Assembly: GCA_023055355.1 (NCBI GenBank)
Contig: JALJCS010000004.1
Location: 23,629,244 to 23,693,243, forward strand
Length of the DNA stretch: 64,000 bases
DNA from: Agelaius tricolor
Taxonomy: Eukaryota > Chordata > Aves > Passeriformes > Icteridae
Direction: 5' to 3'
Shown here: positions 1 to 26,900 of the stretch, in pieces
How the letters are laid out: the number at the start of each line of letters is the position of its first letter
Position numbering within the stretch: the first letter of the stretch is position 1
Made by a program: the position numbers and the translations under genes
Notes under the pieces: generated by a model
Seen by the model: only the letters and a program-made list of their open reading frames with translations
Database searches by the model: none
Told to the model about the DNA's origin: nothing

Positions 1-699
1 AAATATGCATGCCCAAAAATAAGAATGTAACAATAACAACCTAGGAGTTTAATATACAAGATGTATAGAGAAATAAAAAACATCTTAGAAATTTATTTAA
101 TCAGACTCATGAATCTTAGGTTTAAACTAATAAATGTTAGTAGGAAAAAAGGCCCAGTCCTGCAGACTTTAATCACAATTAATTGCAATGGTTATGAAAG
201 TACTTCTAGCATTGGAGCAGTAGTCAAAAGGCCAGATTCTCAAGTTAGGCATGCTGGTGTTAACTCCTAAATACTACTGGTGTTACACTGTTGGAATATA
301 CCCGATAAATCAACTAGATGTCCCTAGAGACCGTGTCAGTTTACCTTCATTATGCAGTCAGAGAGTATTTGTAAAGCATTATGGAGAGCTTATGACAAAT
401 TTTGCTTCCTAAATTTTACTAAAAAGGAGACATTGCTGAAGTCACTTGTAACTAGAATTGAGAAAGACTCAGATCCATACCATCTTAAAATGTTATTCAT
501 GTTTTAACTACAGATTTTCAAATTTTACAATCAATCATGATCAGTCTGGGGATCCTCAGCAAAGCCAAAGTTGCCACATCACTGCAAGACTGGGCCTCTG
601 TTCCATTCAGTTAATTAATATTGCTACAGGAACTAAAAGAAAATAAAACTTGTGCGCTGCAGCTGTGCAGTACCACAGTCATGTTAAAACCCTTTAGCT
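1..699. other. Downstream of PSAT1: probable distal 3' UTR and flank
   Basis: No coding region is recognised here. Short open frames lack family similarity and are ordinary chance frames. The stretch probably includes the long form of the PSAT1 3' UTR if the distal AATAAA at about 90-95 is used. Confidence 0.4.
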
Positions 700-705
700 T
701 TTATT
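700..705 (-). terminator. Candidate PSAT1 poly(A) signal (AATAAA)
   Basis: AATAAA on the minus strand lies about 36 nt past the stop codon. Another AATAAA lies further on, at about 90-95. The near signal would give an unusually short 3' UTR, so the distal one may be the main site. Only RNA data would decide. Confidence 0.4.
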
Positions 706-741
706 TCATAGATGTGCAGCATGGCTCTAAGCCACGGGCCT

Positions 742-15062
<14,321 letters not shown>

Positions 15063-15184
15063 GCTGCCACTCCTGCTCCGTCTGCCGCGGCCGCCCCGCC
15101 AGCCCCTCCGCTATAAACCCACGGCCGCCGGGGCAGGCACTTTCCACCCCTGTCCCGGCCACCCATTGGCAGCGCTGCCGCAGT

Positions 15185-15335
15185 GAGGCGGCGTGAGGGG
15201 AGGGGAGGGGAGGTGGTGTGAAGTAAGGCGGCGTGAGGGGAGGGGAGGCGGTGTGAGGGGAGGGGAGGCGAGGCGCTGTGAGGGAAGGCGGTGTGACGGG
15301 AGGGGAGGCGCTGTGAGGGGCCGGGATGCCCGCGG
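15185..15335 (+). repeat. Purine-rich degenerate tandem repeat upstream of PSAT1
   Basis: Repeated blocks of the type GTGAGGGGAGGGGAGGCG occur about six times with variations. The G-rich strand is opposite to the PSAT1 coding strand. Runs of four Gs spaced by single As give clear G-quadruplex potential. Confidence 0.75.
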
Positions 15336-15468
15336 CGCTCGGCGGGGTGCCCGCAGTGGCGAGCCCCGCACGGGCAGCACAGCGAGTCCTGGCGGGTGCA
15401 GCGCGCACGAGCCGCCCACGCTGGGTGGGCGTGCGGGCAGACAGACACAGACACGCAGACACACAGAG

Positions 15469-15470
<2 letters not shown>

Positions 15471-15522
<52 letters not shown>
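15471..15522 (+). repeat. (CA)26 microsatellite
   Basis: A pure AC dinucleotide run of 52 bp is preceded by a degenerate CAGACACA stretch from about 15,437. It lies about 400 bp upstream of PSAT1. Long open frames through it on both strands are artefacts of the repeat. Confidence 0.97.
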
Positions 15523-15524
<2 letters not shown>

Positions 15525-15779
15525 TGAATGCACGTCCTACTGTAACGTCCTGCCTGTGCTTTTCCCCCACGCGGGTGCTGTAGCAACGCTGGGATGCTTG
15601 TTCCAACAGCAGTCAGGGTGAATGCGTGAGAACTTAAAAAGCAGCGACCCACAGTTACAGTGAATTTTAGGAGATCCTTCACATTTCATATGAAACGACA
15701 AGAGGCAACGGACAGAACCTGATGTACAGAAGTTCCACCTTATTTACCTTAAGAAAGAACTTAAATGTGCAAGTAACCA

Positions 15780-15945
15780 TGCACTAGAACACGTTGCCCA
15801 GAGAGGTTGTGGAGTCTCCCTCGCTGGAGACACTTAAGAACCACCCAGGTACAATCCTGTGCAATGTATTCTTGTACGTCCCTGATAAAGCTGTGAAGTT
15901 GGAGATCACCCACTTTATCCAACCAGACCATTTCTGTGATTCATC
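15780..15945 (+). mobile_element. CR1 LINE 3'-end fragment
   Basis: The sequence contains the typical bird CR1 phrases GTTGCCCAGAGAGGTTGTGG and TGGAGACACTTAAGAACC, and ends near TTTCTGTGATTC, the degraded 3' octamer tail. It is 5'-truncated as usual for CR1, with no coding capacity left. Confidence 0.8.
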
Positions 15946-15949
15946 TTGA

Positions 15950-18900
15950 AAGAGATGGGTTTACAGTACCCAGATCTAATATTTTGTGCGAACCACTTGC
16001 CTTGTAGAGGAGGAGGATCCCCACCTTCTATAAGCCAACAAGTGTCCGCATGTTATGCAGTTTCCCCAGAAAGTCTGTTGCAGGCAAATTGCTATTTGAA
16101 TTTCACCATAGAGAGTAAAAACAGAAGAGCTGTGAAACTTGATCACCTTCACATAATGGATAGTATAGCTTGGACTTGCCTTGAGGTTTGACAAATCCTA
16201 GGTTAATAGCCCTGAATACTAAAGCATTTCTCCATTAGGTATCTATGGAACGTATCTGCAGCATCTTAATTATTTGAAAACACAGAGGTAATACAACTGA
16301 ACTTGTTGTAATTGAGAGAAAGAGACTTTTAACTCATTCCATTTTCTGATTGTTTCAGGCAGAGACATTCTGCCCAGGTCAGTTTTCAAAGTGATTTTAA
16401 AGGCAGTAGCAGTAAACCAATTTTGACAAAGCAAGCCATGAAGTATGACTGAAAAGAGATGGGCATCACAGAGCCCCATAATTTCCAAGTATCTTGGGCA
16501 AGATTCACAATTCTCATATGTAGTTGCATAAAGCACAGCTCTTGAACACATTAGATTGCCCAGTCCTTTCCTGTAACACTGGCCCTGTTTTAGTCTCATG
16601 GGTGTTCACCAAGCTAATCATCAATATTAATCATCTGTAGAGAAAACTGCAAGTATCGATGTCTATAATTTTGTGAATTCTGAGATGTATATAAAATACC
16701 ATTTTTCATTACCAATTATTTCACTGAAGAAATACTGACTATGTGAATTTGTTCCTTTTCCTGTCAAGCCAGGTGATACCTGGAACCACAAAAAGAATTT
16801 ATAGACCACATCCTGATCTGGTATTTAGTTGAAAGATTTTCATCTTAAGGAAGTTGTTTTGTTTAAAAAATTGTAAATAGAAACATTGGTATTAGAGCAA
16901 AGAGAACTTTCATTTCAATGATAGCTACAGCTTAAGAAAAATCTATCAAAATTGCTTTCAGACACCAGAATTCTTAAGAGATAATAGCAAACTTCACAGA
17001 CGACACAGGCTGTATACATTATCTTAAAACACCAAGGTATTTTTAAAGTATGTCTCACATCACAATACCAAGAACAACTGTGTTACTTCTTAGTTATAAG
17101 TAAATAGAAACCACTACTGAGATGCTTAGTAACAACATAGATGTGACTAAAAATTTAATTATTTTTACTAGTGTCTCTAGGTAGAAGCAAGATCAAAAGA
17201 TACAGGCATCTCATATGGGCTTTTTTCAGTATTAAATCTAAAGCACCTGTGTAGGCCCAGAGAAGCAATTTAAAACTCCAGTCTGGCTAGGAAAATGGTA
17301 TCCAAGGTAGTAAGGAGTAGTGGAAGTAGTCAGAAATAGTGTAGATTGGGGATTCAGGTCAGGAAGCCTGCCTACTACTACAGAAAGTGCTTCAACATCC
17401 CGCCAGATCAGCCCTTGTGTGTGGCATAAGGGAAATTAAAACTTTGGAGTTAAAAATGTACTTCAAATGCTGGCACAAAGAGCTAGAACATGAAAATAGA
17501 AACAAGGCAAGCTACTGCTGCTATCAGCTAAGAGCACTAGTGGAAATACCAGTATTGGAGTTTTCAGTTCACAGAAGTCTTATCCTGACCAGAAGAGTAA
17601 AAATAGCAGCTCCCACGAGATCAGAGGACAACTCCACTGGAAGCCTTGTCACCTGGAAGCTTTAGAAAACCCTCTTCATACTGTGCATTGATGGGAAGCA
17701 TATAAAATTGGAAAGAATATATAAATGTGAAATTTTTGCTGTGGACCAAGGATCATTATGCTTTTGCAAATGGAAAGAATAAAGAGAAATAGTACAGGTC
17801 TCATTACACTTTTGCTTGTATTGGATTGAGATTTCTCCTATTTTAGTATTTTGCTAGCAGCAGTTATGATTTCATGTTTTAATTACATCAAAACCCATGA
17901 ATTCCATCATGGAATCATACCAATATTCATAGTCATCCAATATAAGCTTTCAAAACCACGATTTCCAGGAATGCTTCTGATTTCTACCATTTGACTGAGA
18001 ATTTCAAGTGCCACAATTTCAAGTGCCATCAGTCCATGCAGATGAACCTGGATTTGTGCAATTAACACAAAAGCAAAGACAGCAGTATTTACTATGATGC
18101 ATAACTGGAAAAACAAGACAGATTAAAAGTGTAAATAAGTTTTCAGAGTTTTCAGTGAACTTTTATTAGGTTCATTGTAACTTCATGTTATGCTGGATAG
18201 CAAAACCTTGATCAACTACTGCTGGAAAAGAATCAGCTCACTCAAGGAGAGCACACATACATGAGTTCTCTGTCTGGTACCACAAATGGACGTCATTATT
18301 AAAAGATAAATAATGCTGACTACATAGCAACCTGGCAAGCATTTCAGGAGGCAGCTGGGATGTCTGGTCCAGCAAACTTGTGAGATGAGCAAATTCTGGT
18401 GAAATCTTACACTTTGGTGGTTCAAACAACGGTTTGGGGCTATTTTGTTTTTCAGAGATTGCAGTCCTGAACTGTGAAGAGTAGGTCTTGGGAAGACTAA
18501 GTGAAAAAAATTATTGAGCTTTATGAGTAAACAGTAACATGTTCTCTAGCAAATAGTTACCTATTGATTTCAAGCTTTTCGGTCAAACAAGAATACAGAC
18601 AATTATGTAAAACATTAACTAATAGCAAGAGAATGAAACTGTTTCTATTCCAACTCAGGGTAGAAAATGGTTTCCTAAAAATTTAAAATAAAAATATTTT
18701 TACTTTTTATTAGAATACTTTATTGTTAAATATATATAAATTTATATAAGTTTATATGTGTAAAATGCTTTTTGTAAATGAGTTTTTAAATTGTTAGAAA
18801 AAACCTTGGATGTTCTGATGTATTCATGACAGCCTCAAAAAGAATACTTCTCCCCAGGCACTTCAATCCATTGTCTCTGCCAATTTCAGATCCAACTATA

Positions 18901-19870
18901 TATAAAGTATGCAGTACAGATTCTTACAGTGAGAATGCAATACCATAGCAGCAGTAACATGAAGAATCCTTCGTGTTTCTGATTTGACAGGAAAAAAAAG
19001 GTTAAGTATTAATCCACTGAAAAAAAGTATGCCCATCTAAATTGCAAACTGCCTGGTCAATTTTGCTTTAAAAGATGATTTTTGACGTAATTCACACTCT
19101 AAATGCAAATATTGAAAAGCAAGTATTTAACATGAAAGATATTAAATATCACCTGCTTTTGGGCATGTAATATATAAATTATTCTAAGTTCTTCATGGTA
19201 TTTTTAGGGACAAGTAACAGATTCCTAACTCCTAACCTCACAAATAAAACACTTCTGAATTTATACTTTTATCCAGCATTTCTCAGTGATTAGCTTTAGA
19301 ATTTTAGATTTAAAAAAGGGAATAGGTAGCTTTTTACTGCTGAATATTACAGATTGCAAGTAATTGTTTAGTCAGACCAAAATCACAAAGAATGACTGAA
19401 AAATTAGACAAGCAGTTGGGAAAATATGTGAAAAATAACAGATTAATATATTACCTTCTAATATTCTGAAGTGACAAAGTCTGTACAAAGAACATACTTT
19501 CATTGTGCAATTACTTGTGCAATACTGCAATAGCTAAGTAATCTTGTGTTATTTGCTCTGTAGGATTGAATTTGAGGATTCATGAGTTTTTTCATATTTG
19601 TCAAGCAACTGGAGTCAGTAATTTCTACAGATCCTATGTGTTCCAGAAATCACATAGCAGATGACTGAGTAAAAAATAGTTACGGCCTCTTTTTCTCTCC
19701 ATTCAGCCTAAATCATCCTGCCTAGTTCCTGTATGTAATAAGTATATTCTAGTTCAGAAGCAGCAAACCAGCTGCCTGTGCACAAGGACAAGAACAAGAT
19801 GCTGGGGCTAAATCCTAGAGTTTTAAAACAGTGATAATTCTCTTAGTTTTACATTCTCACATTCCTCTAG
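15950..19870. other. Intergenic spacer between PSAT1 and CEP78 (proximal part)
   Basis: I see no gene here. There is an A/T-rich (TATA)-like stretch around 18,718-18,765. Open frames of 60-110 codons in this stretch show no similarity that I recognise and no consistent splice structure. Confidence 0.6.
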
Positions 19871-19879
19871 GTCCTGAGA

Positions 19880-19943
19880 GCAATCTGAGTTAGACTACAC
19901 ATCCTCCAGAGGCCCCTTCCAGCATATGCTATTCTATGATCTG
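19880..19943 (+). mobile_element. Short CR1 3'-tail remnant
   Basis: The stretch contains AGAGGCCCCTTCCAGC followed by GCTATTCTATGATCTG, which matches the conserved CR1 3' end. Only about 60 bp is recognisable. Confidence 0.6.
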
Positions 19944-20152
19944 CAGTCATACCACTAATGATGGCTGTATTTAAAGGTTTCCTATAGCAATGTTTCTGGG
20001 CTCATTTTTGACTCTGAAACTTCCACTAATTTTCAGAATGTCATACCCACACACTGTTATGCAGGAATTGATGTTTGCCCCAAAACCATTTCTGCACTCC
20101 CACTGAAATACACTGAAAATAAACACTAGGAAAAAACTGTACTCAAATTAAC

Positions 20153-20158
20153 TTTATT
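20153..20158 (-). terminator. Candidate CEP78 poly(A) signal (AATAAA)
   Basis: AATAAA on the minus strand lies about 285 nt past the CEP78 stop. It would give a 3' UTR of about 300 nt and leave about 5 kb to the PSAT1 start. Confidence 0.55.
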
Positions 20159-20441
20159 AGCTCAAAAATCTGTGATAATGGAATCCGTATGTTGAGTCCC
20201 TCATGCGTAGTACAAACTCATGGGTACCATTTTAGCTGTATCACATGTTTTCAAAACTAAAAATCTAGTGACAACATCTAGTGACAAAGAATGCAAGCAT
20301 GAAACAGGAATACTGAGCAGTATGCAATGCTTTAAAAAGTCAAAGTCTACAAAACCTTACAAAAAATTCACTAATTATACTGAGACATCCAAAACATAAT
20401 CTTGCAAGTGTAAAGAACAGTTCAAACCTTTTAGAACCACT

Positions 20442-20969
20442 TCAAATGCTGTTAACACTTGGTATACTTTCTTGTATTTCAGAAACAGATCCTACAGTAT
20501 CAGTTCCAGAGCTAACATTAACTATCTGCAGTCTACTTTTGTCTCCTCTCACACTGTTACTTGGAGCTGCTGTTTCATTTGCTAGAGGAATGTGTTTCTT
20601 AGAGGAATAATTTTTGCTTTTTTCACCAGGAATACCACTGGATATTGTGCTATCATCACTTCTAATTTGTACACTGGAATCAGCAAATGAATGCAGACCG
20701 GTAGCCAACTGCCTTGCTGAGTGATGTCCTTTTGCTTGGTCATTTTGTTTGACTCTGCTCTCAGATAATACTGGAGTACTACTTCGAGGCTTATTCTCTT
20801 TATTTGGGTTAATTGTTTGAGCTTCATTTTCCCTCCACAAACCTGGCTGGTACTGCTGTCCAGCAGCCTGAAGTTCTCTCATTTCTTTAAGTGATGAAAA
20901 GGCATTATTCACAACCATCTGGGATTGAAATGTGCCAGGAAGAGGAAGTTGAATGTCCCCAGCTCTGTT
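20442..20969 (-). CDS. CEP78: CEP78 terminal coding exon 15
   Basis: It encodes residues 599-773, beginning [20 protein letters not shown] and ending [12 protein letters not shown]. The tail is Ser/Thr/Gln-rich and poorly conserved. It appears longer than the human tail as I recall it. The acceptor is TTCAG. A poly(T) run just upstream (about 21,017-21,050 on the plus strand as poly(A)) is intronic. Confidence 0.9.
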   Translation of the reverse strand, partial: NRAGDIQLPLPGTFQSQMVVNNAFSSLKEMRELQAAGQQYQPGLWRENEAQTINPNKENKPRSSTPVLSESRVKQNDQAKGHHSARQLATGLHSFADSSVQIRSDDSTISSGIPGEKSKNYSSKKHIPLANETAAPSNSVRGDKSRLQIVNVSSGTDTVGSVSEIQESIPSVNSI

Positions 20970-23900
20970 CTGAAACAAAAGATTCCAATGAAAAGACAGG
21001 CAACTAGAGGAGAGGGAAAAAAAAAAAAAAAAGAAAAAAAAAGCCAGTTTTGCAACTGCCACATATACTGGAGTCTGCAGAGCAAAATACAGTCTTTACC
21101 TAATATAGGTAAGACACAGAGTAATAGCCATTGAACAATCTTTATCACCTTTCAAAACAGATTTTTGAAGATTGCTAGGGTGATAATGACACAGAGTAGG
21201 CACATTACAGTTTCACATCTAGCTTCAAATTTATACCAGAGGTGCATCAGTTACACAAAAGCAGCCAAAACTTAATCACATCTACCATCCCAAGACACCT
21301 GCAATTCCTTATGTTTACTAGCAATTCACAGAAGTGTAGTCTCAACACTCTATACCACAACACCTAGCTGCTACAAGAACCCAAACTAATCACCAGTATT
21401 GGGAGGCAAGAACAAGAGTCTTCAAACTGCAAAACTGGAAATTCTCTCCACACTGTTAAAACAACTCCCAAATTTTTAACATTACATTTAAGGATCTCGT
21501 GTTCTTGAGGAAATTAAAAGAGTTAGAGTGGAAGACTTTGGATATAAGAAACACACTGGAATGCAGAGTGATTCTTGGTACAACAGTTTTATTCAACTTG
21601 GACATAGCTATAGGCCTCCAGTATCTAAATTTTTAACAGCCTTTTAAAAACCCTGGGTTTTTTTCTTTGTTACATGAATTTTAATATCACCTTTGAAAAA
21701 TACTCAAGGTTTACTATCAATTCACAGAGTAGAACCTCAAACTTCATGCAATATTTACAAATATTACAAATTTGTAGTTGCCTGAAGCTCATGTCATGGC
21801 CACAGAGAAATCTATCAGGACTGGACATATACACTATTATTACTTACAAGATAATTTATGATTTTCAGTAGGTACATTGTATAGCCTCTCCTGTAAGACC
21901 AGGGTTCTTAAAAACACTATACTTCATTATTAAATGTTTCTAAGAAACCTTATCATGGTATTTTCCAATTTGAATGGATGCATTCCACTACTGGAACTTC
22001 CTATTTCAGACAAGGAAACAACAGAATTACCACCAAAGCTTAATACATTACAAAATACTGCAGTTTGTGCTCCTAGTGGTAAACACTTTAAATGCTTACA
22101 TTAATCACTGAATTATTATGATCTGTATAAATGCAGCTACAGCAAAGGGTTCCAGTAATAACTTCATGAATCAGAGGGGGATTAACAGCTAAAAAGTACA
22201 TTAAAGAGTATAAAGCAGAATCGCCTCTAGCACTCCTTATAAAGACTTACTTTGCTATTCTCAGTATGTTCTTGTCTTTCTTCTTCAAAAGACTTCTCCT
22301 TCACCACGTTCACAGGCTTACTGAGAGTAGCATTCATTTGTGGATGCCCCAAAATACCAAAATCTGATTGGTCTATCCCAGCTAATACAGCAAGTTGTCC
22401 AAGGCTGTAAGATAAATGTTTAATATAAAATCACACAAACTATTATTACTTTTTGAAAGACTAAATGTTCAAAATCAGAAGTAGAATCTGTTAAAGCTTT
22501 GAACATAGTTTTCTATTACTTTAAGTGAAGCTCAGAGTATCTTAACTAAGACAAAAACAAGCAGCTGAAGGTATTTTCTTGACTTTGCATAATTAGCCTG
22601 CAGAATCAAAACAAGTGTTACAAGGCTGAGAATGAAGCTCTCTAGTTAGCTCAGAGCAGCATACTGGCAATGAGATTCCATGTCAGGCAGAACAAAGATT
22701 AAAACTCTGTCCATTCAAGCAGAAATTGGCGCACATCTCCAAATAGCATAATCTCTTAACATGTCAATGACAAGCTTCACAAATACAATGATGTTGGGTC
22801 ATCTGCCAGCTTGTAAGTTGGCCAAACCAATCACATGTGGGTTTTAAGCCACAGTAAAAAGTGGAAAGTTGCAATCATTAACTGATAGCATAGCATATGA
22901 TAAAAAGAAGCTTACTGAGAAGAGCATTCTTCATGACTGGGATCCTGTAATGCTCAGTGAAGCTCCTTATTTACTATGAATAGACATAGGGCTGATATAA
23001 AGAAATTTTTTTCATGCAGTGAAAATGCATTTTTCCCTTCCTGAGAAATCTGAAACTCCTGTAGTAATGGCAACTCTACATACCGATTGTCACAAAAATT
23101 AAAACACAGCCTCAGGGTAAAGTTTACAGCAAGTCAGAATCATTGTATCATGGAATCATTAAGGTTGAAAATCATTGAATCATTAAGGTTGAAAAAGACC
23201 TCTTAATATCATCAAGTCCTGCCATTAATCTAACACTGCTAGGTTCATCACTAAACCATGTCCCCTAAGCACCACATCAAGATGTTTTCTGAACACTTGA
23301 AGGGGTGGCCATTTCACCACATCCCTGAGCAGCCTGTTCCAATGTCTGACCACACTCTCAGGAAAGAAATTTTTTCTATGTCCCTTCTAAATGTCCCTTC
23401 TGAACCTCACCTGGCGTAACTTGAGGCCATTGTCACTTAGGTCCCAAGTTATATCACTACAATTTGGAAGTGGGAGATAGGGAGGGCAAATAAAATCTGT
23501 GATCTTCTCTGAATCCACAAAGTAGACTACAATGCATATTCATATAATTCCATTCTTGTGGATGAGACTGCCATGCTTGGTCATACAAACTTTACAAGCC
23601 GGGTTCAAGCTGAAATTCTTTGAAAAATGGGAAGGATGAACCATCCTCTGACAAATTGCAGATACAGTGGTAATACAAACTTTAATCAATTTTCTCTACT
23701 ACTACTACTACTACTACTATTACTACTACTAGTAACAATAAATAGACTTAAAATACAAAGGCTGGAGATACAAATCCCATGTAGATTTCTATACTTCAAT
23801 TTGTGAATGGACAGCACAAGGTAACAGGACACTCTGAAGGCAGTTCAACTGCATTTTGAGCCTTTCATATTGTGGGAATGTTAAGAGCCAAAGATGATTC

Positions 23901-26900
23901 ACTAAAGACTTGGAAACACACCTTAATAGAAGCTTTCTACTGTTTTGGAATAGGCTTCTTGAAAGCCTTTCCCAAAGACAGATGCATGAATAGCATCTTA
24001 GCTGAACAGTATTTAGATCATGCCTTTGCCACTAGGAAGAGACTAAACAATAGGTAATTTATTTTAAAAATGGCTAATTTATTTTCCTTTGCTCTCTCAG
24101 AGTACACACCTAGAAATCTGGCAGGGTAGCAGGCAGCATACTTCATTGTGAGGATAATTTTGAAAAGATCTCAGGAAAAACAGCAAGACTAAAAGTGACA
24201 ACCTACCCAGCATCTTTAAGGAGGTCTAAAAAAGCATGAAACTTTTGAAAAGAGTTCTCAATGCTGCCTAGAACACCTTCATCTTCCAAAATCATGTTGG
24301 TTACTGACTGTGCATGAAGAACCTCGGATAGGGAGATATTTAGACTCCTTAATCTTGCATTTTCAATTTCCAGCTATGCAGGGAAAAAAAAAAAGAAATT
24401 TCTTTCATTTTCAGTTTAAAAGACCCCAAAATATCAAACCTCACCTGTGTGCCTAAACAGTAGCATCATAACTGATGTAACAAGATACAGAGTTTGCTGT
24501 ACCACACACTTTCAGGGCACTGTTGCATGAGCTCTGTGCAGGTCTGCTTATCCACAGCTGCAGTTCTGTGCTTCCATAGATATTCCTGCAGGCACTCAAA
24601 GCCACTGGCTTAGCACTGTCTTCAATATGTACAGGATGTTACAGATCAAGTACAAGCGGAAAAATTTAGCTTCCATATTGTTTTACTGTGTAGTTATTAT
24701 ATGACATGTTAACACCAAAGAATTTATTTTACTATTAAAAACTTTAATGAAGGCCAACGCCCTCCTTATATTCATCCCTCTATATTGGAGGCACTATGTA
24801 TACTACTGTTAACTCTCCCCTGCCCTGTGCATCCCAAAACTGAAAGTTTAAGATTATTCAATCTTTCTCCACAACGACCAGTAATCAAATTGATGATGAA
24901 ACTGAAAACTGCGTGATCACTACAAGATATACAAGGTTTTGTGCTCAAGGGAAGCATTAACTCACTCATTGAAGATTACAGCTATGCAATCAAGTACTAC
25001 CACAGGCTTTCTGTCTTGTATTTTTTATGAGAGGATGAAAAAATTACAGATTGGGTAGTGCACTGTAGTTGATAAGTAAGTAACAAAATAAACACTTTTA
25101 GAGATTAATGCTACTTGTTTTATTCCATCTCCTGGTTCAAGGTGCTAAATCCAACCAGCCTAGCCTTGACAGAGGAAGATTTCTTGTAGGGGGTGTTCAG
25201 CCTAAAAAGCATTTAAGGATCTAAAAAACAGACAGGCAGCAGAGCCTACTGGTGCACATCACATTACAGGAAGATGGGGATAGTCACAAAAGAGGGCTAC
25301 AATCTGTCTTTGAGAAGTGGGGAGTTCTTTGTGGGTATCTGCTGTGTGGTATCACCTGTTGCTCATATTTCAAAGGATATCACCGCTTTCACTTCCCTCC
25401 AAATCACATGTAAGGACTAAATCCCTTTGCTTACACTACCTTACACTCAACTATATTACAAGAAATTCTGTTTATTCATGCAGAAGAATATTTTTAGGTC
25501 AGCAACAGCAGAGGGGAAACAGACCTCACAATTCAACTGTGATAAATTGTTCAGTTTTGTCAAAGCTGAACTGCACTTCACAACAAGTGACATGCAGAAA
25601 ACCATCCAATATGGTTAATGCCTGCAGAAATAAGACTTAAAAACCAAAGGTACAGAATAAACCAAACTGAACAACAGTTGCAACACAGCTTTCAGCACAA
25701 GTCATGGTTAGTGAGTTGGGAGACAAAGAACTATCTATGTGTACATACTGCAAATAGATTTAATCACTTTCTTGAGAAAAGCAAGTGTCAGGATGTCCCA
25801 GATCATAAGTGTTTCAGAAAATGAATAAAACACATTGAAAGAGTAGCTTGAGCTGGAGTTCAAGGCTCTGGAACAGAATCAGTAGAACAAACATTACTAA
25901 ACACAGATTTCATCACTGCCCTTAAGAACAGTAAACGATCCACGTGACTTTGAACTGAAAATCTGGAAGCTAACACATCAGCGGTCATTGATAATTACCC
26001 CTAAGCAAGTGCATTCTCTGAGCAGTGCCTCCTTTAAAAGTAAATATCGTTAAGTATCTTTACCTCTAGTAATCGTTCCTCAGCCTTTACTCTAGCTTTC
26101 TGTTCTTCCTTTAGTTTTTCCATGCATTCTTCCAGCTCCAACTACCAAAACACAGATAAACTATCATGAAATTTATCTCAAAATGTCAGATTAACATGCA
26201 ATAAGAAAAAACTTAACAGCTAGCAAATGGCATTCCAAACATACCTTCTTCAAAAATACAAGACAGAGGCCTACCAGTAGACCATCTAGGATGCAAAATA
26301 TTAAGACAGAGAAGTAGAAGTGTGACTCACTTAACAGATTTGTAAGACTGCAAGAGATCACATGAAATTACAGTCCAAATCTTTTTGGTCTATGATATAA
26401 CCATCAAGAACATATGTTCTTCTCTACTTCCCCTTAATTTTTTCAAGCATCATTTTTAACTAAATATATCTATATCATAAAGCTCAAATTGGGCTCTAAT
26501 AAGAAATTCTTAGCAGCCATATCTAGATTTTCCAACTATACTCTTTAGCCAGGATTTTATTCCTTTCTTTATTCCTTCTTATAATTGTAAGAATACAAAA
26601 TTCTGAAGAACTGTACTCTAAGTAGTCAGAATACAAAATTCTGAAATGTAAGAATCGTACTCTTTCTAATTGGTTTCACTTAGATCTTCAATAAAAAGCT
26701 TTTCACAATTCCAAGTTTAGTGTTGAGTTAACAAGAATAAAAACAAATCCAAAACACCTAATAAGTATATTCTAGTCTTATTAATAAGATGCCTAAACTT
26801 GTATTTTAATTAAAATCTCAATTTCAGTAAGAGTAGCCAAGATTTGCAATACCACATTTTCTTGCATCCCAGCTGAGCATTATTCTCTTTAATTACAGCA

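Noticed and set aside
23696..23731. Regular short repeats as a possible CRISPR-like array
   Set aside because: It is a plain trinucleotide microsatellite in a vertebrate intron, with no spacers.
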